From: Bacteroidales bacterium
GTDB lineage: Bacteria > Bacteroidota > Bacteroidia > Bacteroidales > Tenuifilaceae
Direction of reading: 5' to 3'
Assembly: GCA_020636845.1 (NCBI GenBank)
Contig: JACJXD010000001.1
Location: 496,001-560,000, forward strand
DNA: 64,000 nucleotides
The position numbers and the translations under genes were made by a program. The notes under the pieces were generated by a model that saw only the letters and a list, made by a program, of their open reading frames with translations, was not told the origin of the DNA and made no database searches. Below are positions 52,193-60,576 of this stretch, piece by piece. The first letter of the stretch is position 1, and every line of letters begins with the position of its first letter.

Positions 52193-53158
52193 ATGAAACA
52201 GATTATTGAACCGGTCGCCAAAGAACTTTTACTGGCCGAACTAACTCCCGACAAAATGGTAAGGCCAACCAACAACGCCAATAACGAACTTTACATTTTT
52301 ACGGCACACAACGCTCCGAATCTTTTACGTGAAGTTGGCAGGCTACGCGAATTAACTTTCAGATCGGCAGGTGGCGGAACCGGCGAAGAAATGGATATAG
52401 ACGAATACGATACTTGTAGCAACTGCTACAAGCAACTTATTGTTTGGGATCCCAAAGAGCAAGAAATATTAGGAGGTTACAGATTTCATAACGTTGACCC
52501 TTCGGCTGGTGAGGAAATTACCCTTTCAACCAAGCATCTGTTTAACTTTTCACCAAAGTTTTTAAAAGAGTATATGCCACAAATGATTGAACTTGGCCGT
52601 TCGTTTGTACAGCCCAAGTATCAATCGCTTACCAGAGGAGGGAAAGGCCTGTACGCACTCGATAACCTTTGGGATGGTCTAGGTGCGTTAATTGTGCTAA
52701 ATCCACACATTAAATACTTCTTCGGAAAAGTAACCATGTATCGCACCTACAACGTTAACGCCCGCAATATGCTCCTATACTTTTTCGACAAGTATTTCCA
52801 CGATGACGAAGAGTTAATAACCTCAATTCATCCTATTGACGTCGATATTAAAAAGGACGAAATGGAACAAATTTTTACCGGGGTTACCTACAAGGAAGAT
52901 TATAGAATTTTATCCCAAAAAATTAGGGAACTTGGCGAAAAGATTCCTCCATTAATCAACTCATACATGAACCTAAGCCCTTCCATGAAAGTTTTCGGAA
53001 CGGTTATAAATCCGTACTTCGGCGATGTTGAAGAAACGGCAATTCTAATAACCATTCCCGATATTTACCAGAATAAATTGGAAAGGCACACCTCTTCGTT
53101 TCTTCAACGAATAAAGGGAAAATATCACTTTAGTTTAAAGAAAAGCAAGGATATTTAA
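52193..53158 (+). CDS. glsB: N-acyltransferase, GlsB-like (glycine lipid synthesis, GNAT fold)
   Basis: A 321-residue acyltransferase of the OlsB/hemolysin-like GNAT group, with the family blocks LREVGRLRELTFRSAGGGTGEEMDIDEYD-like sequence near residues 44-72, QMIELGRSFVQPKYQS and a long C-terminal extension. The Bacteroides relative GlsB joins an acyl-ACP-derived beta-hydroxy fatty acid to glycine to give N-acyl glycine (commendamide), the first step. It is 35 bases after glsA. Its last codon overlaps the convergent purF-like gene (stops share bases at 53155-53158) and no hairpin lies between them. Confidence 0.85.
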   Translation: MKQIIEPVAKELLLAELTPDKMVRPTNNANNELYIFTAHNAPNLLREVGRLRELTFRSAGGGTGEEMDIDEYDTCSNCYKQLIVWDPKEQEILGGYRFHNVDPSAGEEITLSTKHLFNFSPKFLKEYMPQMIELGRSFVQPKYQSLTRGGKGLYALDNLWDGLGALIVLNPHIKYFFGKVTMYRTYNVNARNMLLYFFDKYFHDDEELITSIHPIDVDIKKDEMEQIFTGVTYKEDYRILSQKIRELGEKIPPLINSYMNLSPSMKVFGTVINPYFGDVEETAILITIPDIYQNKLERHTSSFLQRIKGKYHFSLKKSKDI

Positions 53159-55053
53159 TATCCTCGCTGATTTCGACCTTCGATAAAGTTTATAAAAGAG
53201 TTATTTACAACTCTATTTCCTCCCGGTGTTGGGTAATCTCCGGTAAAGTACCAATCGCCCAAATCGTTAGGACATGCCTTATGTAAATTTTCTATGGTTT
53301 GGTAAACAACCTTTACCTTTGCCTTCATTCCTTTAGGCGTGAGTAACTGGGCAATTTTATCGGAAACTTGCTCTGTTGTAAACGGCTTATAAATATCCTT
53401 TACGAAATTTATAATTTCCTCCTTAGGAAGGAATTGTTGCTCCTTGCAATTTTTATAAACGGTATTAATAACACTTTCCTGTCCTGTTTCCTTAAGCAAT
53501 TCAATGGCCGCCCTAAAAGCAACAAAATCCCCTAACTTAGCCATATCGATTCCATAGCAATCGGGATAACGAATTTGCGGCGAAGAAGAAACCACCACTA
53601 CACACACAGGATTCAACCTGTCAAGAATCTTTAAAATACTCTCCCTGAGAGTTGTTCCTCGTACAATGGAATCGTCAATAATTACCAAATTATCAATTCC
53701 CGCACGTAAGGTTCCGTAAGTAATATCGTAAACATGACCCACTAAATCCTCGCGCCCCTTATCCTGAGAAATAAAGGTGCGTAACTTAACATCCTTAACT
53801 GCAATTTTCTCAACCCTTAAACGCAACGAAATAATCTCATCAATATCCTTTTCGGTAAGGCTTTTTCCCTTTTCAAGTATCATCCGCTTTTTCTCCTGCT
53901 TCATGTAATCCTCAACGCCCTTAACCATGCCATAGAAAGCAGTTTCGGCAGTGTTTGGGATATAGGAAAAAACGGTATTAATATGGTTGTAATCTATTGC
54001 TTTAAGAATGGCAGGAGTCAGCAACTCTCCCAACCGTTTACGCTCCTTGTATATATCCATATCCGTTCCTCGGGAAAAGTATATCCGCTCGAACGAACAC
54101 GACCTGCGTTCCTGAGGAACCCTAATTTCCTCATGCAAAACCGTTCCATTTCGCTTAACAACCAAGGCATATCCGGGCTTTATTTCCGTAACCTTCTCGG
54201 CCGCCACATTCATTACCGTTTGAATTACCGGTCTCTCCGATGCCACTACAACTACTTCGTCGTTGGCAAAGTAAAATGCAGGTCTTATGCCCCAAGGGTC
54301 GCGGACAACAAAAGCATCGCCATGTCCCAGTAACCCTGCAATGGCATATCCCCCATCAAAATCCTTGGTTGCAGAACGCAATATCTTGGTTACGCTTATA
54401 TTTTCGGCAATAAGATGACTAATTTCAACATTTGGATGTCCATCATTCTTGTATTCTCTAAACAGCTGTTGATTTTCCTCGTCGAGAAAATGACCTATCT
54501 TTTCCAACACTGTAACTGTATCGGAATAATCGCGGGGATGCTGCCCTAAATCAACCAACTTTTGAAAAAGTTCATCAACATTAGTCATGTTGAAATTACC
54601 CGCCAAGGCTAAAGTTTTCGATTTCCAATTATTATCGCGGATGACAGGATGAACGTAATCTATAGAATTATTTCCAAATGTTCCATAGCGTAAATGACCT
54701 AGATAAAGTTCCCCTACAAACGGCAAATTTTCTTTTGCCCAAACAGGATCGTCAAGCAATTCGGCACGGGATGTATGCTCACTCATTCCCCTATTAACAG
54801 CATCGAAAACATCACGAATAGGTGATGATGAATTAGACCGTTCCCTATCGATATATCGTTTCCCAGGCGCTAAATCGAACTTGACCGAAGTTAACCCAGC
54901 ACCATCTTGCCCACGGTTATGTTGCTTTTCCATTAACAGGTAAAGCTTGTGCAACCCATAACGCCAAGTTCCGTATTTGAGCTGGTAGTATTCCAACGGT
55001 TTCAACAGCCTAATCATGGCTATTCCACATTCGTGTTTAATTTGCTCGCTCAT
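53155..55053 (-). CDS. purF: Long amidophosphoribosyltransferase-like enzyme (PurF family)
   Basis: A 632-residue class II glutamine amidotransferase plus phosphoribosyltransferase. The ATG at 55053 puts the nucleophile Cys at residue 9 (MSEQIKHECGIAM), so a short propeptide must be removed, as in B. subtilis PurF. Glutamine site RYGTFG and QHNRGQDGAG are present, and the PRPP loop is VIIDDSIVRGTT (Asp460, Asp461). Canonical PurF is about 470-510 residues; here about 100 residues are inserted, chiefly an extra helical segment (about 395-440) plus an extended C-terminus. It may be the first step of purine synthesis or a paralogue. Confidence 0.83.
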   Translation of the reverse strand: MSEQIKHECGIAMIRLLKPLEYYQLKYGTWRYGLHKLYLLMEKQHNRGQDGAGLTSVKFDLAPGKRYIDRERSNSSSPIRDVFDAVNRGMSEHTSRAELLDDPVWAKENLPFVGELYLGHLRYGTFGNNSIDYVHPVIRDNNWKSKTLALAGNFNMTNVDELFQKLVDLGQHPRDYSDTVTVLEKIGHFLDEENQQLFREYKNDGHPNVEISHLIAENISVTKILRSATKDFDGGYAIAGLLGHGDAFVVRDPWGIRPAFYFANDEVVVVASERPVIQTVMNVAAEKVTEIKPGYALVVKRNGTVLHEEIRVPQERRSCSFERIYFSRGTDMDIYKERKRLGELLTPAILKAIDYNHINTVFSYIPNTAETAFYGMVKGVEDYMKQEKKRMILEKGKSLTEKDIDEIISLRLRVEKIAVKDVKLRTFISQDKGREDLVGHVYDITYGTLRAGIDNLVIIDDSIVRGTTLRESILKILDRLNPVCVVVVSSSPQIRYPDCYGIDMAKLGDFVAFRAAIELLKETGQESVINTVYKNCKEQQFLPKEEIINFVKDIYKPFTTEQVSDKIAQLLTPKGMKAKVKVVYQTIENLHKACPNDLGDWYFTGDYPTPGGNRVVNNSFINFIEGRNQRGY

Positions 55054-55088
55054 ATATTTATCATTATAAATTATTCTAAAAATAAAAA

Positions 55089-55109
55089 AGGTAGATACCC
55101 CATCTACCT
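55089..55109 (-). terminator. Terminator after the transketolase pair
   Basis: AGGTAGAT (55089-55096) and ATCTACCT (55102-55109) around ACCCC. Read on the minus strand it is followed by a T run (55081-55088). It separates the transketolase unit from the purF-like gene. Confidence 0.8.
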
Positions 55110-55115
55110 GCAATA

Positions 55116-56075
55116 TTACTTTCTTTTTTCGTAAAGTTTTGCCCTTACTCTTTCATAGATGCCCCTTGAATTTAATCCGTACTTTTGCAAAAGTTCTTGA
55201 GGTTTTCCCGATTCTCCAAAGCAATCGGGCATTCCAATTATATCCATTAAAACCGGATAGTTTTGCGACAAAACTTCAGCAACAGCACCTCCTAAGCCGC
55301 CATTTACCTGATGTTCCTCCACCGTTACAACAAACTTTGTTTGTTTGGCAACTTCAACTAATAACTCCTTATCCAACGGTTTTATAGTATGCACATTTAC
55401 AACCGTAGCGCTAATGTTTTTTTCTCCTAACAATTTCGCAGCCTGTAAAGCCTCCCAAACCATGTGTCCGGTTGCCACAATGGCAACATCGGAACCTTTG
55501 CAAAGCAACTGCGCTTTCCCTATTTTAACATCCTGATTTAACGGTGTGAAATTAGGCACAGGTTCTCGCCCAAACCTCACATAAATAGGCCCGTTTACAT
55601 GCTCCGCAGCAGCAATAGTCAAAACCTTTGCCTGATTTGCATCGCAAGGCGAAATTACGGTCATATTCGGCAATGCCCTCATTAGGGCAATGTCTTCCAA
55701 CGCCTGATGCGTTGCGCCATCGGGACCAACAGATATTCCCGCATGTGCCCCACCTATAATAACCTTTACGTTGTTATAACAAATAGACAGCCGAACCTGA
55801 TCGGCAGCCCTAAATGCGGCAAATACGCTATACGTTGAGTAAACCGGTAATTTCCCCGTTAAAGCCAATCCTGCAGCAACAGCGGTAACATTTTGCTCTG
55901 CAATACCTAAGGAGAAAAAACGTTCCGGAAACTTTTCGGCAACCATGTTTAATCCTACCGAAGCAGTAATATCGGCACCAAGAATAATCAAGTTTGGATT
56001 CTTCTCGGCCAATTCCAGAATGGCCTCTCCAAATCCTAGCTTAGTTGACTTTTCTCCCAAACTAACGTACCGCAT
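55116..56075 (-). CDS. Transketolase, C-terminal subunit
   Basis: A 319-residue protein equal to the pyrimidine-binding (Pyr) domain and C-terminal domain of transketolase: NLIILGADITASVG, FFSLGIAEQNVTAVAAGLAL (about 53-72) with the catalytic Glu, then the AVDDHQ-type VEEHQVNGGLGGAVAEV. It works as a heterodimer with the product of the next gene, moving two-carbon units in the pentose phosphate pathway. The two genes overlap by 14 bases, so their products are made in step. A related DXS-like or uncharacterised split enzyme cannot be fully excluded. Confidence 0.92.
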   Translation of the reverse strand: MRYVSLGEKSTKLGFGEAILELAEKNPNLIILGADITASVGLNMVAEKFPERFFSLGIAEQNVTAVAAGLALTGKLPVYSTYSVFAAFRAADQVRLSICYNNVKVIIGGAHAGISVGPDGATHQALEDIALMRALPNMTVISPCDANQAKVLTIAAAEHVNGPIYVRFGREPVPNFTPLNQDVKIGKAQLLCKGSDVAIVATGHMVWEALQAAKLLGEKNISATVVNVHTIKPLDKELLVEVAKQTKFVVTVEEHQVNGGLGGAVAEVLSQNYPVLMDIIGMPDCFGESGKPQELLQKYGLNSRGIYERVRAKLYEKRK

Positions 56076-56919
56076 TGGTGTCTATACTTTTATAATACTC
56101 GTCTAATTCCTTCAAAAAATCTTTTGCTTGCTCCGGCGAAGGTGCTTTTCCATGCCACCTGTAATCGTCCGTAATGCTTGCAACGCCACAACCCATTTTT
56201 GTGCTGGCTATTACAACGGATGGTTTTTCCTTATATACCGAAGCCTTATCAAGTGTTGCAACCAAATCGGCTATGCAGTTTCCATTACATTGAAATACCT
56301 TCCACCCAAAAGCCTCCCACTTTGCCTGCAACGGCTCCAACTCCATCACCTTTGACGTTTTGCCATCTATTTGGCAACCATTCCTATCTACAATACAGGT
56401 CAAGTTATTCAACTTATAATGCGCTGCACTCATTGCCGCTTCCCAAACGGAACCTTCCTGCAACTCGCCATCGCCATCTACGCAATAAACCCTCCACGAA
56501 GAATTATCGATTTTACCCGATAACGCCATTCCCACGGCAACGGATAAGCCCTGCCCTAACGAACCGGCAGAAAGTTCAATTCCCGGTAAGCCGTGATCCC
56601 TTCCGGGATGACCCTGAAGTCGCGAGCCTAACTGCCGAAGAGTTAATAGTTCTTCCCTAGAAAAATATCCAGAGTTCGCTAACGATGCATATAAAATTGG
56701 GGCAACATGACCAATGGAAAGAATTAACCTATCGCGATCCTTCCACTGTGGCTCGTCGGGACGATGGTTTAACGTATGCCAGTATAGCACCGCAAAAACA
56801 TCGGCCAACCCCAGCGATCCGCCTAAATGGCCGGAACCCGCAACTGCCAAACTTTTAATCACATCCCCGCGCAGCAGTTTTGATATTTCGATAAGTTGCT
56901 GCAATGAGAGGCGATTCAT
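56062..56919 (-). CDS. Transketolase, N-terminal (TPP-binding) subunit
   Basis: A 285-residue protein holding the PP domain of transketolase: SGHLGGSLGLADVFAVLYW near the start, GHPGRDHGLPGIELSAGSLGQGLSVAVGMAL (His/Gly-rich block), and the thiamine-diphosphate motif VDGDGELQEGSVWEA with the IVDRNG end (about 140-180). Half-size transketolases made of two genes are common in several lineages. It is upstream of the C-terminal subunit gene with a 14-base overlap. The gene before it (SPOR protein) is only 2 bases away, so all three may share a transcript. Confidence 0.92.
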   Translation of the reverse strand: MNRLSLQQLIEISKLLRGDVIKSLAVAGSGHLGGSLGLADVFAVLYWHTLNHRPDEPQWKDRDRLILSIGHVAPILYASLANSGYFSREELLTLRQLGSRLQGHPGRDHGLPGIELSAGSLGQGLSVAVGMALSGKIDNSSWRVYCVDGDGELQEGSVWEAAMSAAHYKLNNLTCIVDRNGCQIDGKTSKVMELEPLQAKWEAFGWKVFQCNGNCIADLVATLDKASVYKEKPSVVIASTKMGCGVASITDDYRWHGKAPSPEQAKDFLKELDEYYKSIDTNAVR

Positions 56920-56921
56920 AA

Positions 56922-57377
56922 TTATTGAAGTGTTGGAAAGTTAATCCACTCGTTGACCAAAAAGGCTTTGGGATAATCGGAAAGTAACTGATGGTAAAAC
57001 TTCTGCGCGCTTTCGCGAGAGCGAAAATCGCCTACCGATATTTTCCAGTACGGATTGTTAAAACTTTGATAAACAGGAATACCTGGATATTTCAGCAAGA
57101 AATCGGATTTTAAATCCTCGGACTGTTTTCTGGCCTGTTTCCCAAGAGCAAAAAATATTCGTATTCTATATCCGTTCATTCCGGGATTCTGTGCAGAATG
57201 AAGAATATACCGTTCCATTAGATTTGAAACAGTAGAATCCTGATAAATTCTAACCGTACCCTCTCCCGGCAAATTTTGCTGTAAGTCGCCAAATATTGAA
57301 CCCGGAATTTCCTGCGAAAAACTGAAGGAAACGCCAACTAAAAGAAGAATAAAAGTTGTTGCAACTCTTTTTCTCAT
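56922..57377 (-). CDS. Exported SPOR-like domain protein
   Basis: A 151-residue secreted protein: signal MRKRVATTFILLLVGVSFSFSQ, then a short linker, then a SPOR-type fold with GYRIRIFFALGKQARKQSEDL (about 70-90) and YWKISVGDFRSRESAQKFYHQLL (about 110-132). SPOR domains bind denuded peptidoglycan, so it may act at division or the wall. It is immediately followed (2 bases) by the transketolase subunit gene, a tight arrangement between unrelated functions. Confidence 0.82.
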   Translation of the reverse strand: MRKRVATTFILLLVGVSFSFSQEIPGSIFGDLQQNLPGEGTVRIYQDSTVSNLMERYILHSAQNPGMNGYRIRIFFALGKQARKQSEDLKSDFLLKYPGIPVYQSFNNPYWKISVGDFRSRESAQKFYHQLLSDYPKAFLVNEWINFPTLQ

Positions 57378-57413
57378 GGCTAAAATTTACATGGCAAAGG
57401 TAGAAAAAAATAA

Positions 57414-57932
57414 CTAATTATCGTTTGTTTCGCCGGGAATGGTATCGTTGCTAACCGATATCCTGTTTTTATTCAATTTTAAAAACTCCGTAAAGGATTG
57501 GCGAGGTATTTTTACCTTCTTAATAATAGGAAAGCGTCCTCCTTTTATAAAACCTTCGACGGTAAGCATACTGAGTATTTTTTCGTTTTGTCCGATCAAC
57601 TTTAACGCATCGGCTGCTGTTTTCAGGGTAATTTCTACAGGCACTTCGTAGTCGGCTCGGGAGTTAGCAGGAATCACAAGTTTTTGCGTACTCTTTAACT
57701 TTCCAAATTCTCTCTTGTTAAACCACGCCTTAAACTCAAATTTCTTAACAACAAGTTTTTTAGGATTGGGATTATTAATATCGAAGGTAATGTTTAAAAA
57801 AATTACGCCATCCTTCATCCCCTTAAACTTCACATCCTTTGTCCCATTTACCTCAATATTCTGAAATTTACCACAACCGGTAAAAAGTACTAATGCTAAA
57901 AAGCCAACTATAATTTTCAAGTGTTTCTTCAT
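57414..57932 (-). CDS. LEA type 2-family lipoprotein
   Basis: A 172-residue lipoprotein: lipobox LFTGC (Cys20). The mature part has the late-embryogenesis-abundant type 2 fold pattern, ITFDINNPNPKKLVVKKFEFKAWFNKREFG (about 55-84), KLVIPANSRADYEVPVEI, ending with an acidic tail. ATG 57932 (MKKHLKII) is used; the longer frame begins at a GTG (57962) close to the -7 element at 57965-57972. LEA2-domain lipoproteins of bacteria are thought to be envelope-stabilising; no function is proven here. Confidence 0.82.
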   Translation of the reverse strand: MKKHLKIIVGFLALVLFTGCGKFQNIEVNGTKDVKFKGMKDGVIFLNITFDINNPNPKKLVVKKFEFKAWFNKREFGKLKSTQKLVIPANSRADYEVPVEITLKTAADALKLIGQNEKILSMLTVEGFIKGGRFPIIKKVKIPRQSFTEFLKLNKNRISVSNDTIPGETNDN

Positions 57933-57964
57933 TCTTCGCTTAATTAATTTCACAAATATCACAA

Positions 57965-57972
57965 CAAATGTA
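57965..57972 (-). promoter_or_regulatory. -7 element for the LEA2 lipoprotein gene
   Basis: The minus strand reads TACATTTG, an exact TAnnTTTG, 32 bases before ATG 57932. No TTTG at the expected -33 position. Confidence 0.4.
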
Positions 57973-58066
57973 AATTGAAACCCTTATTAACTCTTAATTT
58001 TTTATAAATGCAGACGAAATATTTTCTCCGTTGAGATAATACGTAAGATACAAATTCCATACCACC

Positions 58067-59566
58067 TCAATTCTCCCTAGCCCAGCCTAACGACTTTTGT
58101 ACCGCCTTTTTCCAATTACCGTAAAGCTTACTACGCAAATCGTCCTGCATTTTAGGCATAAAAACTTTTCGTCCCGGCAAGTCGGATTTAAGATCCGTTT
58201 TGTCATAAAAACCAACGCCTAGCCCAGCCATCATTGCAGCCCCCAGCGCAGTTGCCTCGGTAATAGCTGGCCTATAAACCGGAATGTCCAATATGTCGGA
58301 CTGAAACTGCATTAAAAACTCGTTTGCCGAAGCACCGCCGTCCGCCTTTATCTTTTTTATGACTATTCCCGAAGCGTTAGACATTAACTCAACAATATCT
58401 CTTGTTTGATAAGCAATGGATTCTAACGTCGCACGAGTAATATGCGCAGCAGTAGTTGCCTGAGTTATTCCAATTAAAACCCCTCGCGCATACATATCCC
58501 AGTATGGCGCTCCAAGTCCCGAAAACGCCGGAACAAGGTATAGTCCCATTGAATCCTCAACAGAACGAGCCAACTTTTCCGTTTCTTCTGCGGTTTTAAT
58601 CAAACCCAAACCATCCCGCAACCATTTTACCGAAGCACCCGCAATAAAAACACTACCTTCGAGCGCATACACAGGCTTATCGTCGATTTGCCAAGCTACG
58701 GTTGTAAGCAAACCATCGTCGGAGTGAGTAATGTTCTCCCCAATATTCATCAACATAAAGCAGCCTGTCCCGTAAGTATTTTTCAACTCTCCGGGTTCAA
58801 GGCATCGCTGACCGAAAAGTGCAGCCTGCTGATCGCCCAACATCCCGGTAATAGGAATTGAATACCCATTAAATAAACTTGGAAGTGTTTCGCCAAAATA
58901 TGAATTGGATGGTTTTACCTGTGGTAAAATAGATTCCGGAATGTTAAAGTAGTTCAAAATATCACGATCCCAATCCATACTATAAAGATTGAACAGCATG
59001 GTTCGCGAAGCATTGCTCACATCTGTGGCATGAACCTTTCCTCCTGTCAACTTCCACAAAAGCCATGTGTCTATTGTTCCAAAAGCCAACCGACCATTAT
59101 CGGCCATTTGTCTGGCTCCCGGAATATTTTCCAAAATCCAGTTCAACTTGGTTGCCGAAAAATACGAATCGATTACTAAGCCCGTAACTTTTTTAATATG
59201 CGATGCTATTGGGTTATTTCGAATAGAATCGCACAACGGAGCCGTTCTCCTATCCTGCCATACAATTGCATTATGAATAGGACGACCCGTTTCCCTATCC
59301 CAAACAACCGTTGTTTCGCGCTGGTTTGCAATTCCAATGGCTGCAATAGCCAAAGGGTTTATGTCCAACTTACCAATTAGCTGTTTAGCCACCTTTATTT
59401 GCGAAGTCCAAATTTCTTCTGCATTATGTTCCACCCAACCATCCATCGGGTAATACTGGCTAAATTCCAACTGTTCCATTCCTAACTGCTGCTGATAGCG
59501 ATCGAATAGAACAACCCGGGAACTTGAGGTCCCTTGATCGAACGATAGTATATACTTTTTATCCAT
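58067..59566 (-). CDS. glpK: Glycerol kinase
   Basis: A 499-residue FGGY-family kinase making glycerol-3-phosphate from glycerol and ATP. The N-terminal phosphate loop is SFDQGTSSSR; other diagnostic blocks are HNAEEIW, IANQRETTVVWDRETGRP, DQQAALFGQ, YGTGCFMLMN and GLGAPYWDMYARG. Length is that of E. coli GlpK (502). ATG 59566 (MDKKYILSF) is the family start; a 12-codon longer frame starts at 59602. No glycerol facilitator or glycerol-3-phosphate dehydrogenase gene is beside it. It follows yebC on the same strand. Confidence 0.96.
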   Translation of the reverse strand: MDKKYILSFDQGTSSSRVVLFDRYQQQLGMEQLEFSQYYPMDGWVEHNAEEIWTSQIKVAKQLIGKLDINPLAIAAIGIANQRETTVVWDRETGRPIHNAIVWQDRRTAPLCDSIRNNPIASHIKKVTGLVIDSYFSATKLNWILENIPGARQMADNGRLAFGTIDTWLLWKLTGGKVHATDVSNASRTMLFNLYSMDWDRDILNYFNIPESILPQVKPSNSYFGETLPSLFNGYSIPITGMLGDQQAALFGQRCLEPGELKNTYGTGCFMLMNIGENITHSDDGLLTTVAWQIDDKPVYALEGSVFIAGASVKWLRDGLGLIKTAEETEKLARSVEDSMGLYLVPAFSGLGAPYWDMYARGVLIGITQATTAAHITRATLESIAYQTRDIVELMSNASGIVIKKIKADGGASANEFLMQFQSDILDIPVYRPAITEATALGAAMMAGLGVGFYDKTDLKSDLPGRKVFMPKMQDDLRSKLYGNWKKAVQKSLGWAREN

Positions 59567-59629
59567 ATCTCTAAAGATAAAAAAAGCCACGTAATTATAC
59601 ATGGCTACTATATATGAATTTAGAATGTT

Positions 59630-60373
59630 TTACTCTTCCATTTCGCTCATCAACTCATCGGTTAACTCAAGGTTGTGGTAAACGTTTTGTACATCGTCGT
59701 TATCCTCAACCTCTTCAACCAACCTGAGAAATTTCATGGCAGTTTCTTTATCTAACGTTTTGGTATCATTAGGTACTCGCTGCAAACTGGCATTTTCAAC
59801 TTCAACATTAAGTTCTTCCAACTTCTTGTTCATCTTCCCAAAATTCTCCATGTCGGTTGTAATAACATAAAAATCGCCGTCGTCTTCAATGCTTTGAGCC
59901 CCTGCATCGATAAGGTCAAGTTCAACCTCATCCATGTTCATTTTTCCCTTCTCGATAGTAAAAATTCCTTTACGCTCAAACAAAAACGAAAGAGACCCGT
60001 TTGTTCCCAAATTACCACCACGTTTTGTTAACGTTGACCGAACAGAACTAATAGTACGGTTGTTATTGTCGGTTAAGCATTCAACAAAAATTGCTATACC
60101 TCCCGGCCCATAACCCTCAAAGGTTAATTCGCTTAAATTTCCCGGATCTTTCTCAGCTTTAGAAATGGCACGTTGAATATTATCCTTAGGCATATTTACA
60201 CCCTTGGCATTATTAATAGCCATACGCAACCGTGGATTTCCGTCGGGATCGCTTCCTCCCTCTTTAACAGCAACTGAAATTTCCTTTATTATTCTGGAGA
60301 ACTCCTTTGAACGCTTTGCATCAAGAGCTCCTTTTTTCCGTTTAATAGTTGACCATTTATTATGTCCTGACAT
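59630..60373 (-). CDS. yebC: YebC/PmpR-family protein (TACO1 family)
   Basis: A 247-residue protein of the YebC/TACO1 group with MSGHNKWSTIKRKKGALDAKRSKEF, GYGPGGIAIFVECLTDNNNRT (about 88-108) and GSLSFLFERKG. Members are annotated as DNA-binding regulators (PmpR) or as factors easing translation at stretches such as polyproline; the present sequence alone does not choose between them. It has a complete vegetative promoter (60402-60432) and a palindrome (60440-60456) just upstream. glpK follows on the same strand. Confidence 0.94.
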   Translation of the reverse strand: MSGHNKWSTIKRKKGALDAKRSKEFSRIIKEISVAVKEGGSDPDGNPRLRMAINNAKGVNMPKDNIQRAISKAEKDPGNLSELTFEGYGPGGIAIFVECLTDNNNRTISSVRSTLTKRGGNLGTNGSLSFLFERKGIFTIEKGKMNMDEVELDLIDAGAQSIEDDGDFYVITTDMENFGKMNKKLEELNVEVENASLQRVPNDTKTLDKETAMKFLRLVEEVEDNDDVQNVYHNLELTDELMSEMEE

Positions 60374-60401
60374 ACTCTGTTTTTTTATTTCTACATAACT
60401 G

Positions 60402-60432
60402 CAAAGGTAACTGCTTAAAGGATGTTATCAAA
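60402..60432 (-). promoter_or_regulatory. Complete Bacteroidota-type promoter for yebC
   Basis: On the minus strand TTTG (60432-60429) is followed after exactly 19 bases by TACCTTTG (60409-60402), an exact match to both elements and the ideal spacing. The ATG is at 60373. Confidence 0.75.
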
Positions 60433-60439
60433 ATTTTTA

Positions 60440-60456
60440 AATCTAAAGTTTAGATT
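60440..60456. promoter_or_regulatory. Palindrome in the yebC-miaB divergent spacer
   Basis: AATCTAAA (60440-60447), one G, TTTAGATT (60449-60456) is a perfect 8-bp inverted repeat. It begins 8 bases above the yebC -33 element, where an activator or repressor could act. No match to a known operator is claimed. Confidence 0.4.
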
Positions 60457-60551
60457 CATAATAGTACAACACTAATTTGTTCACGATAAATAATTTATCA
60501 TAATTTTATTCATTCCAAAGAATACTAAAAATGATGTTCCAATCTATTTGC

Positions 60552-60559
60552 TAACTTTG
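60552..60559 (+). promoter_or_regulatory. -7 element for miaB
   Basis: TAACTTTG is an exact TAnnTTTG, 18 bases before the ATG at 60577. The -33 partner is unclear. Confidence 0.5.
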
Positions 60560-60576
60560 CAAAAATTTAGGATAAA

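Noticed and set aside
56178..56660. A 160-codon plus-strand frame across the transketolase N-subunit gene
   Set aside because: Proline/threonine/histidine-rich composition is typical of the antisense of a coding strand, and it opposes an intact conserved gene.
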